DNA of 52,994 nt from a virus: positions 1-52,994 of IMG/VR virus record IMGVR_UViG_3300045110_000357. One strand, 5' to 3'. The notes beneath the pieces were generated by a model. The model saw only the letters and a program-made list of their open reading frames with translations. It was not told the DNA's origin and did no database searches. The stretch's first letter is position 1. Each line of letters begins with the position of its first letter. The position numbers and the translations under genes were made by a program. Below are positions 1 through 6,466 of the stretch, one piece after another.

Positions 1-279
1 CTGGTCAACAAGGCGTTCTCGTGGTGGCCCGAGGCGTGGTCGATGCACCTCGAAGAGTGGGACCGCGGACGCTCGGCGATACGCACACTGGCACAGGGCG
101 ACGCCATCAGCCCCGAGCGCATGGCCTATGCGATCGCCTTCATACGTGACTGCATCGCCTTCTACGAGAACGAGCCGTGGGGAGGTGTCGAGCCGTACGA
201 GGGGCGCAATAAGCTCGCCGCCGATGACTTCCGCAACGTGCTTGACGAGATCGATGTGACGGTGACCAGTGACCAGTGA
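1..279 (+). CDS. Hypothetical protein, 5' end outside the window
   Basis: The frame is open from the first base to the stop at 277-279, and the residues before the first Met (at 43) have normal coding composition (LVNKAFSWWPEAWS), so the gene probably begins upstream of the window. The visible 92 residues are acidic and tryptophan-rich with no motif I recognise. The next gene starts inside it (GTG at 269), as expected in a tightly packed phage operon. Confidence 0.75.
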   Translation: MVNKAFSWWPEAWSMHLEEWDRGRSAIRTLAQGDAISPERMAYAIAFIRDCIAFYENEPWGGVEPYEGRNKLAADDFRNVLDEIDVTVTSDQ

Positions 280-499
280 GCACACGCCCACAGCCAACGC
301 CGCTGACACGTTCGGTGTGTGCATGTTCCGTTGGCATGCACCCCGCGTCGAGGATCTCGCCGATGGTGCTGTCACCGATCCCGAGATCATCACCACCGAC
401 GTCGAGCACGTGTGTGCGCGCCCGGCGTTGTTGCCGGCGCCAACCAATCACGAGGGTGGCCACATCTGCACGTGTGGCGCCGGCATGGAGTTGTCATGA
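269..499 (+). CDS. Small Cys/His-containing hypothetical protein
   Basis: A GTG start overlaps the end of the preceding gene by 11 nt and the stop overlaps the next ATG (ATGA), so it is locked into the same operon. The 76 residues contain a C-terminal HICTCGAGM segment with two close cysteines plus scattered Cys and His, which may bind a metal ion. No family is recognised. The choice of frame rests on the overlap pattern more than on homology. Confidence 0.55.
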   Translation: MTSEHTPTANAADTFGVCMFRWHAPRVEDLADGAVTDPEIITTDVEHVCARPALLPAPTNHEGGHICTCGAGMELS

Positions 500-663
500 T
501 CCCAGGCGTCGCCGCACTGATGCTCGCACGAGGCTGTCCCGAGGAGCGCCTCGACGAGTGCTTCCAGCTCATGGGAGAGTGGCCCACAGCCACCACGTGC
601 GGCCAGGCCGTGCGTGACGTCGACCTGGCCATCTCACTGCTGCCACCTGATGCCGGCGACTGA
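496..663 (+). CDS. Hypothetical 55-residue protein
   Basis: It starts at ATG 496, sharing ATGA with the stop of the previous gene, and ends 2 nt before the next start. The sequence (MIPGVAALMLARGCPEERL at the N-terminus) looks like a small helical acidic protein. No function can be assigned. Translational coupling on both sides is the main support. Confidence 0.55.
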   Translation: MIPGVAALMLARGCPEERLDECFQLMGEWPTATTCGQAVRDVDLAISLLPPDAGD

Positions 664-665
664 GC

Positions 666-938
666 ATGAGTGACTACGTCATCCCCGACCACTGCACGTT
701 CTGCGACGAGCCGCCGACGTGTGGGTTCAACGACATCGTGGTCTGCGACGACCACGTACAAGAGGGCATCGCCGAGGCAGTGAAGGTCATCACAACGGCA
801 CGTGACATCAGGGATCCGCAACGACAGGCGGCGATCAAGGACGCACTGACACACGTCTTCGAGGAGCACGCCGACGAGATGAACACGCCGGGTGACTCGA
901 TCGAGGTCAACACCGACTACGACCCGAGCGCTAACTGA
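666..938 (+). CDS. Small zinc-finger-like protein
   Basis: The 90-residue protein carries CTFCDEPPTC followed by VVCDDH within its first 30 residues, a spacing compatible with a treble-clef or ribbon zinc site. The remainder is a charged helix rich in Asp, Glu and Ala. Its stop (TGATG) overlaps the start of the next gene. Such proteins are common in phage early regions, where they may bind nucleic acid or host proteins. The precise role is unknown. Confidence 0.65.
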   Translation: MSDYVIPDHCTFCDEPPTCGFNDIVVCDDHVQEGIAEAVKVITTARDIRDPQRQAAIKDALTHVFEEHADEMNTPGDSIEVNTDYDPSAN

Positions 939-1198
939 TGGACTGCCCACTGTGCACCGAGCCGGTCGCCACTGATGACACGGTCACGCTGTACACCGAG
1001 GACGGCCCGCGCCAGGCGCATCGTGAGTGCATGCTGCGCGACGTGCTCGGGGGCATCGGCCACCTGATCGCTCACGAGTACTGGTGCACACAGCGTCACG
1101 ATCCTGACGCCGGCCTCACACGCAGACAGTCGTCACTGCTCGTGCACGCCTACACGCTGTTCGTCGGCATCGACCAAGCAGCGGCCATCCAACCATGA
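938..1198 (+). CDS. Small zinc-binding protein of an actinophage-type family
   Basis: The protein (86 residues) opens with CPLCTEPV and continues with AHRECMLRDVLGGIGHL, then HEYWC and a C-terminal helix with R-R-Q-S-S. The order C-x2-C, H-x2-C, GG-x2-H, C matches small zinc proteins I know from actinophages as unnamed families. It is coupled to its neighbours by 1-nt and 4-nt overlaps. A regulatory or nucleic-acid-binding role is an inference. Confidence 0.7.
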   Translation: MDCPLCTEPVATDDTVTLYTEDGPRQAHRECMLRDVLGGIGHLIAHEYWCTQRHDPDAGLTRRQSSLLVHAYTLFVGIDQAAAIQP

Positions 1199-1440
1199 CA
1201 CGTGACGAGCAGCTCACCTGGATGCTGTTCTTCGCACGACGTGGCTACGACGAGATCCGCACGTGCCAGCTCATGCGCCTACTCGAAGAGGAGTCACAGC
1301 TCGTGCACCCCGACTCGGTACTGCACGCCGGCCCACCACAAAGGAGCTACGCACCATGGAAGAGCACCGCAGCTTCGACTCAGCCGTCGAGCACTACGAG
1401 CGATGGAACAGCGGCCCGTACAGCCACGCCGAGCACGTAG
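1195..1440 (+). CDS. Hypothetical protein overlapping the next gene
   Basis: It begins at ATG 1195 (ATGA overlap with the previous stop). The first 55 residues look like a genuine small helical protein (EQLTWMLFFARRGYDEIR). The last 28 residues, encoded where the next gene has already begun at 1356, are low-complexity Ser/Thr/Ala and look like read-through of the other frame. The gene is probably real, but its functional part may be only the N-terminal two thirds. Confidence 0.5.
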   Translation: MTRDEQLTWMLFFARRGYDEIRTCQLMRLLEEESQLVHPDSVLHAGPPQRSYAPWKSTAASTQPSSTTSDGTAARTATPST

Positions 1441-1763
1441 CTCACGTACGTGACGTGTCACTGAAGGGACAGCGCCTACTGCATGCGCTCGGAGCGGAGC
1501 CTGCGCACTACAAGCTGCCGCCGCCAGCGGACAACGCCCAGCTCGACGCACTACGTGAGGCGTCACTGTGGGCACTGCAGTACTTCGCCCACTACGACGA
1601 GGCCAACGCCGCCATCCACTGTGCACCAGTGAGGTACTCACCGATCACGTTCCGCCTGGCGCGAGCACTCAACGAGGTGTGGCCCGAGGGCGAGGAGCCG
1701 ACGCCCAAGCTGTTCGACGTGCTCAACCACGACGGCGCCTACCCCGAAGACACTGGTCGGTGA
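1356..1763 (+). CDS. Hypothetical 135-residue protein
   Basis: I chose ATG 1356 because a strong ribosome site (aaaggag, about 10 nt upstream) precedes it and the longer upstream frame has junk composition. The protein is helical and acidic, with repeated aromatic and His residues (HYERWNSGPYSHAEHVAHV). No known domain is seen. It shares its stop with the following GTG start (GTGA). Confidence 0.65.
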   Translation: MEEHRSFDSAVEHYERWNSGPYSHAEHVAHVRDVSLKGQRLLHALGAEPAHYKLPPPADNAQLDALREASLWALQYFAHYDEANAAIHCAPVRYSPITFRLARALNEVWPEGEEPTPKLFDVLNHDGAYPEDTGR

Positions 1764-1864
1764 GCTGGCGTGCACTGCACCTCGTAGCTGCAGGCTTGCT
1801 ACTGCTCGTGCTCATCATCGTGGTGAGCATCCTCTACGACATCGTGCGTAGCTGGTTCGACTGA
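1760..1864 (+). CDS. Tiny single-pass membrane protein
   Basis: A 34-residue frame starts at GTG 1760, overlapping the previous stop. Residues 5-25 form one strongly hydrophobic helix (LHLVAAGLLLLVLIIVVSIL), followed by a short polar tail ending WFD. It is the last gene of the rightward left-end run. Small membrane proteins of this type can be superinfection or lysis modulators, but nothing in the sequence decides that. Confidence 0.55.
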   Translation: MSWRALHLVAAGLLLLVLIIVVSILYDIVRSWFD

Positions 1865-2065
1865 GCGCTCGACGTCGAACGTCACTACGCACGCACCCAG
1901 CCTCTGAGCTTCGGACAGCCGGCGCCCACTACCCAATGCGGTGGTCAGCCCGCGCCCACGTAACCAACGCACCATCACCGACCCCGCCTCCGATGCAGTG
2001 CAGTAGTCACCCAGCTCGTACTCGACGCCGCCAACGTGCACGCTGATGTAGTAACGCTCCTCCAT
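1799..2065 (-). CDS. Possible leftward hypothetical protein
   Basis: A leftward frame of 88 residues begins at ATG 2065 (MEERYYISVHVGGVEYEL) and has natural-looking composition for its first 65 residues. Upstream on the same strand there is a perfect TTGACA near 2145 with a loosely spaced TGTACT, but no ribosome site before the ATG. Its 3' end runs antisense over the tiny membrane-protein gene. It is the only credible gene in the first part of the gene-poor region and may be spurious. Confidence 0.35.
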   Translation of the reverse strand: MEERYYISVHVGGVEYELGDYCTASEAGSVMVRWLRGRGLTTALGSGRRLSEAQRLGACVVTFDVERSVEPATHDVVEDAHHDDEHEQ

Positions 2066-2460
2066 GTAGAGGAGGGTGATGGTGGTGGTAGGTAGTGCTC
2101 TCACACTCAGTACAAGGAACGCTGCGCACGTAAGTGTCAACGCAACACCGTGAACTGCGTGAACCCCGTGACGCCTAGGGCGCACAGGCGGCGCCCACTA
2201 ACAGCTCCACCGTCTACGTGTACCACCACCACGTGTGTGTGCCGTAGCTCGTGCACGTACTGCGTGCTCGCGTAGTTAGTAGCTCACGCATGCATGAGTA
2301 CAGCAGCACGTAGTAACTACGCGCAGCTCGACGCGGTAGCAAGCAGCTCACCAAGCTCCTTGCCGTGTACAGCAGCCGACCGGAGCGCTCCAACCGGCTC
2401 CGCCGCTTGGCCGCTCATACCGCCACACAGCTCCGCTTACGCTCGCTGCGAGTGCAACAG

Positions 2461-2495
2461 CTACTAACTGAGCGGCTGCGCCGCTGAGTTAGTAG
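2461..2495. repeat. Hairpin, 15 paired bases with one mismatch
   Basis: The arm ctactaact-g-agcggc pairs with gccgct-g-agttagtag around a tgc loop, with a single G:G mismatch. The outer 9 nt of this hairpin recur in the next hairpin in altered register (gttagtagc/gctactaac), so the two look related by duplication. Confidence 0.85.
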
Positions 2496-2506
2496 TAGCT
2501 CGGCGC

Positions 2507-2531
2507 TAGTTAGTAGCTCCGCTACTAACTA
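2507..2531. repeat. Hairpin, perfect 11-bp stem, 3-nt loop
   Basis: The arm tagttagtagc pairs perfectly with gctactaacta around tcc. It lies 11 nt after the preceding hairpin and shares its ctactaac word. Confidence 0.85.
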
Positions 2532-2552
2532 ACGACGTACAACGACGTTGAA

Positions 2553-2590
2553 CAATAGAGACTAACGAGCTGCGCTCGTTAGCTCTATTG
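2553..2590. repeat. Hairpin, 17-bp stem with one bulged A
   Basis: The arm caatagag(a)ctaacgagc pairs with gctcgttagctctattg around tgc, with only the A at 2561 bulged. This is the longest stem in the region. There is no run of T after it, so it is not a typical intrinsic terminator. Confidence 0.85.
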
Positions 2591-2596
2591 GAGTTA

Positions 2597-2612
2597 CTGC
2601 GGCTCGCCGCAG
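2597..2612. repeat. Short hairpin ctgcgg-ctcg-ccgcag
   Basis: A perfect 6-bp GC-rich stem with a 4-nt loop sits 6 nt after the preceding long hairpin. Confidence 0.65.
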
Positions 2613-2622
2613 CATAGGCTGT

Positions 2623-2647
2623 AGATGTGCAACGTCGTTGCACATCT
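2623..2647. repeat. Perfect 25-nt palindrome (12-bp arms)
   Basis: The arm agatgtgcaacg pairs with cgttgcacatct about a single central T. The half-site resembles words near phage promoters elsewhere (gttgcgcaac before the gene at 8831), so an operator is as plausible as an RNA hairpin. Confidence 0.8.
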
Positions 2648-2662
2648 GCTGGCGTGCACAGG

Positions 2663-2701
2663 CTCTGCAGAGGCTAGTACGCAGTACTAGGCTCCGCAGA
2701 G
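2663..2701. repeat. Hairpin, 18-position stem with two mismatches
   Basis: ctctgc..gag..ctagtac pairs with gtactag..ctc..gcagag around a gca loop. The word aggctccgcag in its right arm recurs at 2721-2731, and ggagcatagg occurs twice just downstream, so this part of the region also contains direct repeats. Confidence 0.8.
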
Positions 2702-2755
2702 GTAGGGGTGCGGGGAGCATAGGCTCCGCAGGAGCATAGGCCCCCCCACCCTTAA

Positions 2756-2782
2756 GCCGCCTGCGACGCAGGAGTCGGCGGC
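2756..2782. repeat. Nested GC-rich hairpin
   Basis: The outer stem gccgcc/ggcggc encloses an inner tgcgacgca hairpin. It follows a run of seven C (2741-2747) and may be part of the same structured transcript as the hairpins upstream. Confidence 0.6.
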
Positions 2783-2832
2783 TGCACCCATGCGCTTCTC
2801 ACAGCCACAACCCCATTACGCCATACCCCCAA

Positions 2833-2844
2833 GTACTGCAGTAC
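2833..2844. repeat. Perfect 12-bp palindrome gtactgcagtac
   Basis: A self-complementary 12-mer lies about 120 nt before the predicted promoter of the gene at 2968. It may be an operator. No second copy was found nearby. Confidence 0.5.
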
Positions 2845-2855
2845 CGTGCGTAGCG

Positions 2856-2918
2856 GCGACCCGGCCGCACCGAGGGTCAGATCTCATCCATCTAGTCCGG
2901 TAAGTCGAGCCGGGTCGC
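2856..2918. repeat. 10-bp inverted repeat around a 43-nt spacer
   Basis: gcgacccggc at 2856-2865 is the exact reverse complement of gccgggtcgc at 2909-2918. The repeat ends about 37 nt before the -10-like TACGTT of the next gene, so it could be a control site for that promoter. Confidence 0.6.
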
Positions 2919-2954
2919 TCACACAGAGTTGTGGAATCTCACATAGCTGTGTGG

Positions 2955-2960
2955 TACGTT
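2955..2960 (+). promoter_or_regulatory. -10-like box TACGTT, leaderless layout
   Basis: TACGTT ends 7 nt before ATG 2968 and there is no ribosome-binding purine run between them. The same TANNNT-plus-6/7-nt-plus-start layout recurs at many genes in this window. No clear -35 is visible. Confidence 0.5.
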
Positions 2961-2967
2961 GTTGAAC

Positions 2968-3270
2968 ATGTACACGAACCATGACACGCTCAACGTCCCC
3001 TGTCCGCAGTGCGAGGCCGAGGTCGGCAAGTGGTGCGTGCCGGCGCACAAGCGCTACAAGTACGACCCCCGTTACTACGTGCACGGCAAGCGCCAGGTGG
3101 CGTTCGAGATCTACCTGACGGGCGTCAAGCAGGGCGCCGACAAGGTGGTGCGGCTGACGTTCTCCGACCCGAGCTACGGGACCGATCCGACTCTTGTGAA
3201 GGACGTGCAGGCGGACATCAAGGCGGTGCTGCTCATCCTGCGCAAGTACGGGTCGGCGTCGGCGGCGTGA
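2968..3270 (+). CDS. Zinc-ribbon DNA-binding-like small protein
   Basis: The protein (100 residues from ATG 2968) has the N-terminal motif CPQCEAEVGKWC followed by basic residues and a His (HKRYKY, YYVHGKR). This is the C-P-x-C-x-A-x2-G-x2-C pattern of small actinophage zinc-binding proteins, seen again in the gene at 7076-7423. The C-terminal half is a charged helix. Two in-frame TTG codons lie at 2959 and 2962, but the promoter spacing favours ATG 2968. It stands alone between the repeat region and a convergent terminator. Confidence 0.75.
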   Translation: MYTNHDTLNVPCPQCEAEVGKWCVPAHKRYKYDPRYYVHGKRQVAFEIYLTGVKQGADKVVRLTFSDPSYGTDPTLVKDVQADIKAVLLILRKYGSASAA

Positions 3271-3371
3271 GAGCTACCGTGGGAGCGGAGCAGTTCCTTC
3301 GTCGGTCTGCTCCTGGGAGGGGATGGCTGGGCGCCCGGCCCCCCTCCCTCGAATCGATCCGGTAGCACTAT

Positions 3372-3390
3372 GGGATCATTCGATGATCCC
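3372..3390. terminator. Convergent terminator hairpin
   Basis: gggatcat and atgatccc form a perfect 8-bp stem with a tcg loop between the end of the rightward gene (3270) and the end of the leftward operon (3395). Two weaker GC-rich hairpins (around 3294-3326 and 3317-3351) precede it. It probably stops transcription from both sides, although no clear T tract follows. Confidence 0.65.
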
Positions 3391-3394
3391 CTAA

Positions 3395-3595
3395 CTACTC
3401 CTCCCACCACCTGACCATCCACTTGCCGCCGATCAGCTCGGGGAAGAAGGTACGTGAGTGGAAGGTGAGCTTGGCGCCGACCGGGAGCGGCCCGTAGCAG
3501 TCCTCGTCGAGGAAGTTCAGCTCGAAGGCTGCTTTGCCGGCGACCTCGAACTCCACCCCGTCGAGTGGGCCACCTAACCACGTAACGAGCAACAC
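3395..3595 (-). CDS. Hypothetical protein, last gene of the leftward operon
   Basis: The 66-residue protein from GTG 3595 (LLVTWLGGPLDGVEFEV) is beta-rich and tryptophan-rich, ending MVRWWEE. It resembles small phage proteins of the form W-x-G-G-P-x-D-G, which I know only as uncharacterised. It follows the next upstream gene after 9 nt. Confidence 0.65.
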   Translation of the reverse strand: MLLVTWLGGPLDGVEFEVAGKAAFELNFLDEDCYGPLPVGAKLTFHSRTFFPELIGGKWMVRWWEE

Positions 3596-3604
3596 AGCGC
3601 CAAC

Positions 3605-4063
3605 CTAATCGTCGTAGCCCATCAGCTCTCGGTAGTTGAAGTTCTTGCCGAGCGCTTGGTAGATGTGCCACAGGGGGCCGGTGAGGTAGTGGCACTCGCC
3701 GTTGTAGACCATTGCGTACTTGGGGATGAACAGGCGCCCGAGGACGAACAGCCGGCCTTCACGGGTGAGGCGCCACATGCCGGTGCGTGAGGAACCGTCG
3801 TCGCGCACACCGGGCTGCTTCTCGATCAGTCCCCACAGGTGGGGCTTGACGTTGTCGCCGCCGCCCCTCTGCTGCCCGACGATGCTGTTGTAGATCTTCG
3901 GGACGTCCATGTAACCGAAGGGATCCTTGCGGTACATCTGGATCAGCATGCGCGCTGGCACGTCGTAGATCGAGCGATCGTAGAGATGCACGAGCTGGTG
4001 GCAGCGTGGGCAGAACGTGTCCTGCGGTAGCTGGGTCGTGGGGACGATCCCGGTGAACTTCAC
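3605..4063 (-). CDS. Zinc-finger-containing hypothetical protein
   Basis: The 152-residue protein begins with a FCPRCHQLVHLYD segment near residue 18, a C-x2-C-x4-H arrangement suggesting a zinc site. The middle reads like a winged-helix domain (PHLWGLIEKQP, SSRTGMWRLTREGRLFVLG), so a small DNA-binding regulator is a reasonable guess. Its start overlaps the stop of the gene at 4060 by 4 nt. Confidence 0.7.
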   Translation of the reverse strand: MKFTGIVPTTQLPQDTFCPRCHQLVHLYDRSIYDVPARMLIQMYRKDPFGYMDVPKIYNSIVGQQRGGGDNVKPHLWGLIEKQPGVRDDGSSRTGMWRLTREGRLFVLGRLFIPKYAMVYNGECHYLTGPLWHIYQALGKNFNYRELMGYDD

Positions 4064-4458
4064 GTACTGAGCTGCGTTGGGTGCTTCGTCGCTACGTGGC
4101 GGGCGACATCGACGAAGGAACGGTGGCAGTGCTGACAGACACCTCGATCCGCACGCTTGCGTGCCTTCGTCAGTTGGCCCTTGGTGGCGATGTGCGATGC
4201 ACGCTCGGCGCGCACGTCCTCTTCTCGTGATGCGAGCTGGCGCGCCAGGCGCTCGGCGCGCTCACGCTCCTCGTCCAGCTTGCTCTTGCCGGTGTACTCC
4301 CAGGTGTGACCGAGCGGGCAGTACGTGTCGGTCTGGCGCTCGTTGTTGTCACGCTGGCGGAGCATGTGAGTGGCGATCTTCTCGGGGATGGCGTACGTCA
4401 TGCCACACCAGCAGGTGACCACGGTCAGCTTGGTGGTGATCGTCATCGTGTCGCTCAT
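4060..4458 (-). CDS. Two-zinc-finger coiled-coil protein
   Basis: I chose ATG 4458 because the ribosome site aaagga lies about 7 nt upstream on this strand and the frame before it has no coding character. The 132 residues hold an N-terminal TCWCGMTY...YCPLGHTW element, a central charged coiled coil (DEERERAERLARQLASREE) and a C-terminal classical C2H2 finger (CQHCHRSFVDVARHVATKH). This three-part layout occurs repeatedly in actinophages as an unnamed family. Nucleic-acid binding is likely. Confidence 0.8.
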   Translation of the reverse strand: MSDTMTITTKLTVVTCWCGMTYAIPEKIATHMLRQRDNNERQTDTYCPLGHTWEYTGKSKLDEERERAERLARQLASREEDVRAERASHIATKGQLTKARKRADRGVCQHCHRSFVDVARHVATKHPTQLST

Positions 4459-4811
4459 GAGGCGTCCTTTCGGATCGGTGTGACGTTGTCGTTGGCGTTG
4501 ATGAGCATGTCGGTGACGGTCTCCAAGTAGGCGGCGCGCCACCAGGCGCTGTTGTGCTTGCCGACGTCCTTGTAGCCGGGCGGCATGTCGTACTGCGGCG
4601 GGCCGAGGCGGTCGCCCGTTATACGAGACACCTTGTCGTAGCGGAGGCCACCGCAGAAGATGCAGCGGTACGTGATCAGGTCGCCGAAGAGCGGCTTACG
4701 TTGGCCTCCGCCGATCGGCTCCCAGGCATGACGAAGAGAACGGCAGCGTGCGTACGCCTCGCCGGCCTCGTTGCGCTGCTCTCGTGACAGGTTGGGGTGC
4801 TTGGGTGGCAT
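4455..4811 (-). CDS. Conserved-looking phage protein with a CxxC zinc motif
   Basis: The 118-residue protein carries an N-terminal helix with CRSLRHAWEPIG and a YRCIFCGGLRYDKV element near residue 50, followed by tyrosine/proline-rich sequence. The H-x-W ... C-x2-CG-x2-R layout is familiar from small actinophage proteins. A ribosome site (aaggaa) precedes ATG 4811. It overlaps the downstream gene by 4 nt. Confidence 0.75.
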   Translation of the reverse strand: MPPKHPNLSREQRNEAGEAYARCRSLRHAWEPIGGGQRKPLFGDLITYRCIFCGGLRYDKVSRITGDRLGPPQYDMPPGYKDVGKHNSAWWRAAYLETVTDMLINANDNVTPIRKDAS

Positions 4812-4819
4812 GGTGTTCC

Positions 4820-4906
4820 TTACTGGTAGTGGCCGGCGAGCAGAGTTACGTCGAAGATGATCGTGATCATGGCGAGCCAGAGCATCACGTGGTGCCTAGT
4901 CTCCAC
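4820..4906 (-). CDS. Tiny single-pass membrane protein
   Basis: A 28-residue frame from GTG 4906 (VETRHHVMLWLAMITIIFDV) is preceded at ideal distance by a strong ribosome site (ggaggag). Residues 8-24 form one hydrophobic helix. It overlaps the end of the upstream gene by 11 nt. The strong ribosome site is the main argument that it is translated. Confidence 0.6.
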   Translation of the reverse strand: METRHHVMLWLAMITIIFDVTLLAGHYQ

Positions 4907-5177
4907 GTTGGTTCTCCTCCGGCCAGCTCGGTGGTGGGTTCTCCACGAAGACCTTGCGGGCGAGATCCATGCGCTGCTGGGTCGCCAGCGGGAGGTTGTC
5001 GACGGCGTAGCCGTACATCTGGCGTAGTTGCTCGACCTTGCGGGCGGCGGCGCCGTGCCACTCGGTGTGCGTCTCCTGGTCGATCTCGGCAACCAACGCA
5101 GCGCACTCGCCGCAGCGGGTGAACAGCCACTTGACGCCGTTGTCGCCGGTCATCCGGTAAGCGTTGAAGTACCTCAC
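4896..5177 (-). CDS. Small protein with a CxxC/His metal motif
   Basis: GTG 5177 shares GTGA with the stop of the upstream gene. The longer frame before it is out of character. The 93 residues contain FTRCGECAALVAEIDQETH followed by WHG, giving C-x2-C and two His about 13-17 residues on, a likely zinc site. The C-terminal half is a helix ending in an acidic tail. The function is unknown. Confidence 0.7.
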   Translation of the reverse strand: MRYFNAYRMTGDNGVKWLFTRCGECAALVAEIDQETHTEWHGAAARKVEQLRQMYGYAVDNLPLATQQRMDLARKVFVENPPPSWPEENQRGD

Positions 5178-5395
5178 TGCGCCACGATGATCTTGGTGGG
5201 CGTCAGCAGCCCGTGCTGCGCCGCAATCTGGTCGACCTCGCCCAGGATGCTCGTGCGCTGTTCCTCGGGTAGCTCGTTGAGCCGGTCGAGCGCCCATTGG
5301 GGCACCACCAGCTCGGCCTGGCGAGGCGGCTGGTGCTTGTACAGCTCGATGTACTCAGACAGCACCTCGTTGTAGCGCATCGTCTCGTCGGTCAT
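5174..5395 (-). CDS. Hypothetical helical protein
   Basis: The 73-residue acidic helical protein (residues 1-50 rich in Glu, Leu, Gln) starts at ATG 5395 with a 4-nt overlap to the upstream stop. No motif is recognised. It is part of the coupled leftward operon. Confidence 0.65.
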   Translation of the reverse strand: MTDETMRYNEVLSEYIELYKHQPPRQAELVVPQWALDRLNELPEEQRTSILGEVDQIAAQHGLLTPTKIIVAQ

Positions 5396-5685
5396 GGAGC
5401 CTCCGCTCGTATCTCGTCACCCAGGTCGCAGAACAGCGAGTACTCGATGTAGTCGTCAGGGTCGTCCTCGTAGACACGGGCGATCACGCCGTCGTAGAAG
5501 TAGGAGAACAGGAACGTGCCCACCCGCCAGCGGCCAAGACGGCCGCTGCGGTCGTTGGCCTTGCGGAACCAGCAGCGGTCGTTGCGATCCAGCGTCGAGG
5601 CCACCCACTCGCCCTCGTTGCAGCGGTAGCCCTCACCGATGGGGCCGATGAAGTCGGGCGGGTAGGCGGTGAGACGGCCGCTCAC
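5392..5685 (-). CDS. Hypothetical aromatic-rich protein
   Basis: GTG 5685 overlaps the stop of the tiny zinc protein upstream. The 97 residues are rich in Trp, Phe and Tyr (GTFLFSYFYDGVIARVYEDD) and predict a small beta domain. No family is recognised. Confidence 0.65.
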   Translation of the reverse strand: MSGRLTAYPPDFIGPIGEGYRCNEGEWVASTLDRNDRCWFRKANDRSGRLGRWRVGTFLFSYFYDGVIARVYEDDPDDYIEYSLFCDLGDEIRAEAP

Positions 5686-5840
5686 TCGTACCTCCTCACA
5701 AGACGGATGGCCGCTGCGTACATAGCCTTCATGCTCAGGTCACCTCTCGCTTCCTCTTCGACCAACCGACACCACTCGCACAGGTAGATGCCGTCCCCGG
5801 GTGACGGAGTACCGCAGGAATCACACTCCCACTCGTTCAT
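5682..5840 (-). CDS. Small zinc-ribbon protein
   Basis: A 52-residue frame runs from ATG 5840 to the TGA at 5684-5682 and overlaps both neighbours by 4 nt. It contains CDSCG and, 12 residues on, CEWC, the two knuckles of a minimal zinc ribbon, followed by an acidic then basic helix. Coupling plus the four cysteines make it a confident gene despite its size. Confidence 0.75.
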   Translation of the reverse strand: MNEWECDSCGTPSPGDGIYLCEWCRLVEEEARGDLSMKAMYAAAIRLVRRYE

Positions 5841-6088
5841 GCCCTCGCCTTCCGGTAGCTGGTCAACGCCCCAAACAGGCCACCCATGGCCCGCCAGAAG
5901 TCATCGCTCAGGTCGTTGCGCTCCTGCACGTCCTCGGCGTCCCATGCAGCCGTCGCTGTGGCGATCTTGGTGGCCAGGTCGTCGGCCAGCGCCCTCCCGG
6001 CCTCTAGGGCGTCAGCGGCCTCATCGAGCAGGTCGCCGTCAGGCACCGCACGCCGCAGGCTTGCGATGATCTCATCAGTCGTCGTCAT
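5837..6088 (-). CDS. Hypothetical helical protein
   Basis: The frame from ATG 6088 gives 83 residues that look entirely alpha-helical and acidic (EIIASLRRAVPDGDLLDEAA). The start lies inside the end of the upstream membrane-protein gene, consistent with coupling. A longer version from 6175 would have a non-natural N-terminus and is rejected. Confidence 0.65.
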   Translation of the reverse strand: MTTTDEIIASLRRAVPDGDLLDEAADALEAGRALADDLATKIATATAAWDAEDVQERNDLSDDFWRAMGGLFGALTSYRKARA

Positions 6089-6188
6089 AGTCCTCGTCCT
6101 TGCTCTTGCCGCCCTGCTCCAACCACGCCCCGATCCCGAAGGCGGCGACGAGCAGAGCACCAACGATGAACACACCGATGCCGATCAC
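6075..6188 (-). CDS. Tiny membrane protein with acidic tail
   Basis: GTG 6188 overlaps the previous stop (GTGA) and gives 37 residues: a hydrophobic Gly/Val/Ala helix (GVFIVGALLVAAFGIGAW), then a polar tail ending EDYDDD. It predicts a single transmembrane span. The function is unknown. Confidence 0.6.
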   Translation of the reverse strand: MIGIGVFIVGALLVAAFGIGAWLEQGGKSKDEDYDDD

Positions 6189-6466
6189 GACACCCACTCC
6201 ACCACGCCCATCGACACCGCCAGGCGCAGCACGTAGCCGGCGTGGCGATCGTAGAAGCCTCTGCACACCGGCTCGACCGGCTCGCCTTGGTAGAGATGGT
6301 GGTGGCACACGATGCTGCCGGCCTCGTCGGCGGTGGCGCCGGCCACCATCTCGTCGCGGCGCTCGGCGCCGACCGGCGAGCGTGGCCCGAAGATGCACGT
6401 GTGGCACTGAGTGGCGCGGATGTGGACTCGTCCGTCCACGAAGACCTTGTGCCGGCGCCGGCTCAC
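6185..6466 (-). CDS. Cys/His-rich small protein
   Basis: The 93 residues contain CHTCIFGPRSP, then VCHHHLYQGEPVEPVCRGFYD, giving four cysteines and three consecutive His. Proteins with C-x2-C-[IF]-x, a later C-H-H and C-x-G-[FY] recur in Streptomyces-type phages and are thought to bind metal. GTG 6466 overlaps the upstream stop by 4 nt. Confidence 0.75.
   Translation of the reverse strand: MSRRRHKVFVDGRVHIRATQCHTCIFGPRSPVGAERRDEMVAGATADEAGSIVCHHHLYQGEPVEPVCRGFYDRHAGYVLRLAVSMGVVEWVS

Larger units (their letters stand above)
2066..2967. other. Gene-poor region dense in inverted repeats
   Basis: About 0.9 kb carries no convincing coding frame but at least seven short inverted repeats, listed separately, several with 3-nt loops (tgc, tcc, gca). 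Recurrent words such as ctactaact/agttagtag and ataggctccgcag occur in different hairpins. The composition and stem density differ from every other part of the window. A replication origin, packaging-related site, structured non-coding RNA or family of miniature repeats are all possible. The sequence alone does not choose between them. Confidence 0.7.

Noticed and set aside
2079-2153. A 24-codon rightward frame with a strong gaggaggg ribosome site
   Set aside because: The ribosome site is good and the frame could be a leader peptide, but it lies antisense to the possible leftward gene, has no coding signature and no downstream gene to couple to, so it is not listed as a feature.
2461-2760. 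Hairpin cluster considered as a CRISPR array
   Set aside because: Repeat units are not equal in length or evenly spaced and no spacer-like unique segments separate identical repeats.
2461-2782. Hairpin cluster considered as a tRNA array
   Set aside because: No cloverleaf with an acceptor stem, TTC loop and anticodon arm could be built from these stems. They are simple hairpins with 3-nt loops.
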